Positions 32,660-32,908 of a stretch of 32,908 nucleotides of DNA are shown here, piece by piece. The DNA is from Flavobacteriia bacterium. GTDB taxonomy: Bacteria > Bacteroidota > Bacteroidia > Flavobacteriales > Schleiferiaceae. The DNA is taken from the NCBI GenBank assembly GCA_013373425.1, contig JABXHW010000058.1, positions 1-32,908 on the forward strand. The letters are read 5' to 3'. The position numbers and the translations under genes are program-made. Positions within the stretch are counted from its first letter, which is position 1, and each line of letters begins with the position of its first letter. Below the pieces are notes generated by a model. That model worked only from the letters and a program-made list of their open reading frames with translations, did not search any database and was not told the origin of the DNA.

Positions 32660-32724
32660 CTAAACCTTAGATGTAGGTTCGATTCCTACTGGGGCTACTA
32701 TTACAAGTGCGTGGGGGCGTGTGG

Positions 32725-32832
32725 ACGTAAGCACGTAATGCAAGTATTGAGTATCCAGTATCAACGTCGACACGCATGCACGCATGCACGCTCGCACGTA
32801 AGCACGTAATCCAAGTATTGAGTATCCAGTAT
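32725..32832. repeat. 37-base direct repeat (two copies) with GCATGCAC iterations between
   Basis: Copies at 32725-32761 and 32796-32832 differ at one base (ATGCAAG versus ATCCAAG). Each starts ACGTAAGCACGTAAT and ends GTATTGAGTATCCAGTAT. Between them, 32771-32791 contains ACGCATGC twice in tandem. No open reading frame or RNA fold is evident. The CAGTA core is shared with the heptamer array, suggesting one family of intergenic repeats. Confidence 0.85.
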
Positions 32833-32908
32833 TCAGTATTTGTTCAGAACAACATCACCCCACAAGATGAGTACCCCACTAGCTGTGCTAAGTTGTACCC
32901 AGTACCCA
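32833..32908. other. Non-coding right end, finishing in a new TACCCAG array
   Basis: No gene seen. It contains a 13-base near-palindrome TTGTTCAGAACAA (32840-32852) and, in the last 13 bases (32896-32908), TACCCAGTACCCA, identical to the first 13 bases of the window and on the same strand. Confidence 0.7.

Larger units (their letters stand above)
32538..32697 (+). tRNA. Interrupted tRNA-Arg-like gene (probably UCU) containing another tRNA
   Basis: The 5' part (32538-32558) has acceptor strand GGCCCCA, the T8-A9 pair of positions and the D-arm start GTTCAATGGATA. The 3' part (32660-32697) has CTAA (anticodon positions 35-36 = CU, then A37-A38), ACCTT, AGAT, a T-arm GTAGG/TTCGATT/CCTAC, acceptor TGGGGCT and discriminator A. 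The acceptor pairs over seven bases (one G-U). Between them lie 101 bases in place of the expected thirteen or so (positions 22-34). GAGGT at 32570-32574 could still pair with ACCTT as the anticodon stem, but the 3' strand of the D-stem and U33 are missing. It is either dead or processed in an unknown way. The 4-base variable loop argues for Arg, not Ser. Confidence 0.65.

Noticed and set aside
32725-32832. CRISPR array
   Set aside because: Only two copies of the repeat, no regular spacers and no cas genes in the window.
1-32908. Possibility that the window is a complete circular plasmid or phage because its ends match
   Set aside because: Only 13 repeat bases match, and the content is housekeeping (bamA, murI, nadK, metG, uppS) with no replication, partition or phage genes.

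Overview
The window looks like a chromosomal contig from a Bacteroidota bacterium, most likely a Flavobacteriales (Cryomorphaceae/Schleiferiaceae-like) lineage. The evidence is type IX secretion (T9SS) C-terminal sorting domains, a PorV/PorQ-family protein, a SusC-style TonB receptor with an N-terminal carboxypeptidase-regulatory-like domain, a DUF6089 protein next to uppS-bamA-ompH, and repeated TAnnTTTG promoter -7 boxes. The genus assignment is inference. Several genes are normally essential (bamA, uppS, murI, nadK, metG), so this is not a plasmid. Both ends stop inside the same TACCCAG heptamer repeat, which suggests an assembly break at a dispersed repeat.

Layout. 1-2150: heptamer array, nfu-type Fe-S carrier (-), gamma-carbonic-anhydrase-like protein (+), glutamate racemase murI (-). 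2127-8875 (-): an envelope operon read right to left as CBS protein, nadK, DUF6089 barrel, uppS, bamA, ompH, ompH, closed by a clear terminator. 8942-10466 (+): pdxJ and an alpha/beta hydrolase, divergent from the CBS operon. 10453-23611 (-): a tightly packed surface/secretion cluster read right to left as a secreted endonuclease/exonuclease/phosphatase-fold nuclease, two large T9SS-cargo-like proteins (one with apparent OB-fold nuclease-accessory domains), a terminator, a lipoprotein, a TonB receptor, a PorV-like protein, a beta-propeller lipoprotein, a tiny protein that is little more than a T9SS type-B sorting domain, and a DUF2141 protein. 23737-29424 (-): AsmA-like protein, RluB-type pseudouridine synthase with an RDS-repeat N-terminus, YraN-family protein, small multidrug-export-family membrane protein, LD-carboxypeptidase. 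29522-32532 (+): metG and an esterase-like lipoprotein.

The most unusual object is at 32538-32697. A complete tRNA-Arg(CCU) lies inside a second, interrupted Arg-type tRNA whose 5' part (acceptor strand, D-arm start) and 3' part (anticodon-loop end, T-arm, acceptor strand) flank it. The inner tRNA is carried on long inverted repeats (TCCCGA/TCGGGA and AGAGGT/ACCTCT) that extend its acceptor stem. The outer gene would most simply be tRNA-Arg(UCU), but its D-stem and anticodon-loop 5' side are replaced. It is therefore either a dead remnant or a tRNA needing an unknown excision/ligation step.

The rest of the right end (32698-32908) holds a 37-base imperfect direct repeat, short GCATGCAC iterations and the start of another TACCCAG array. 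All functional calls come from reading translations and motifs; no searches were run.
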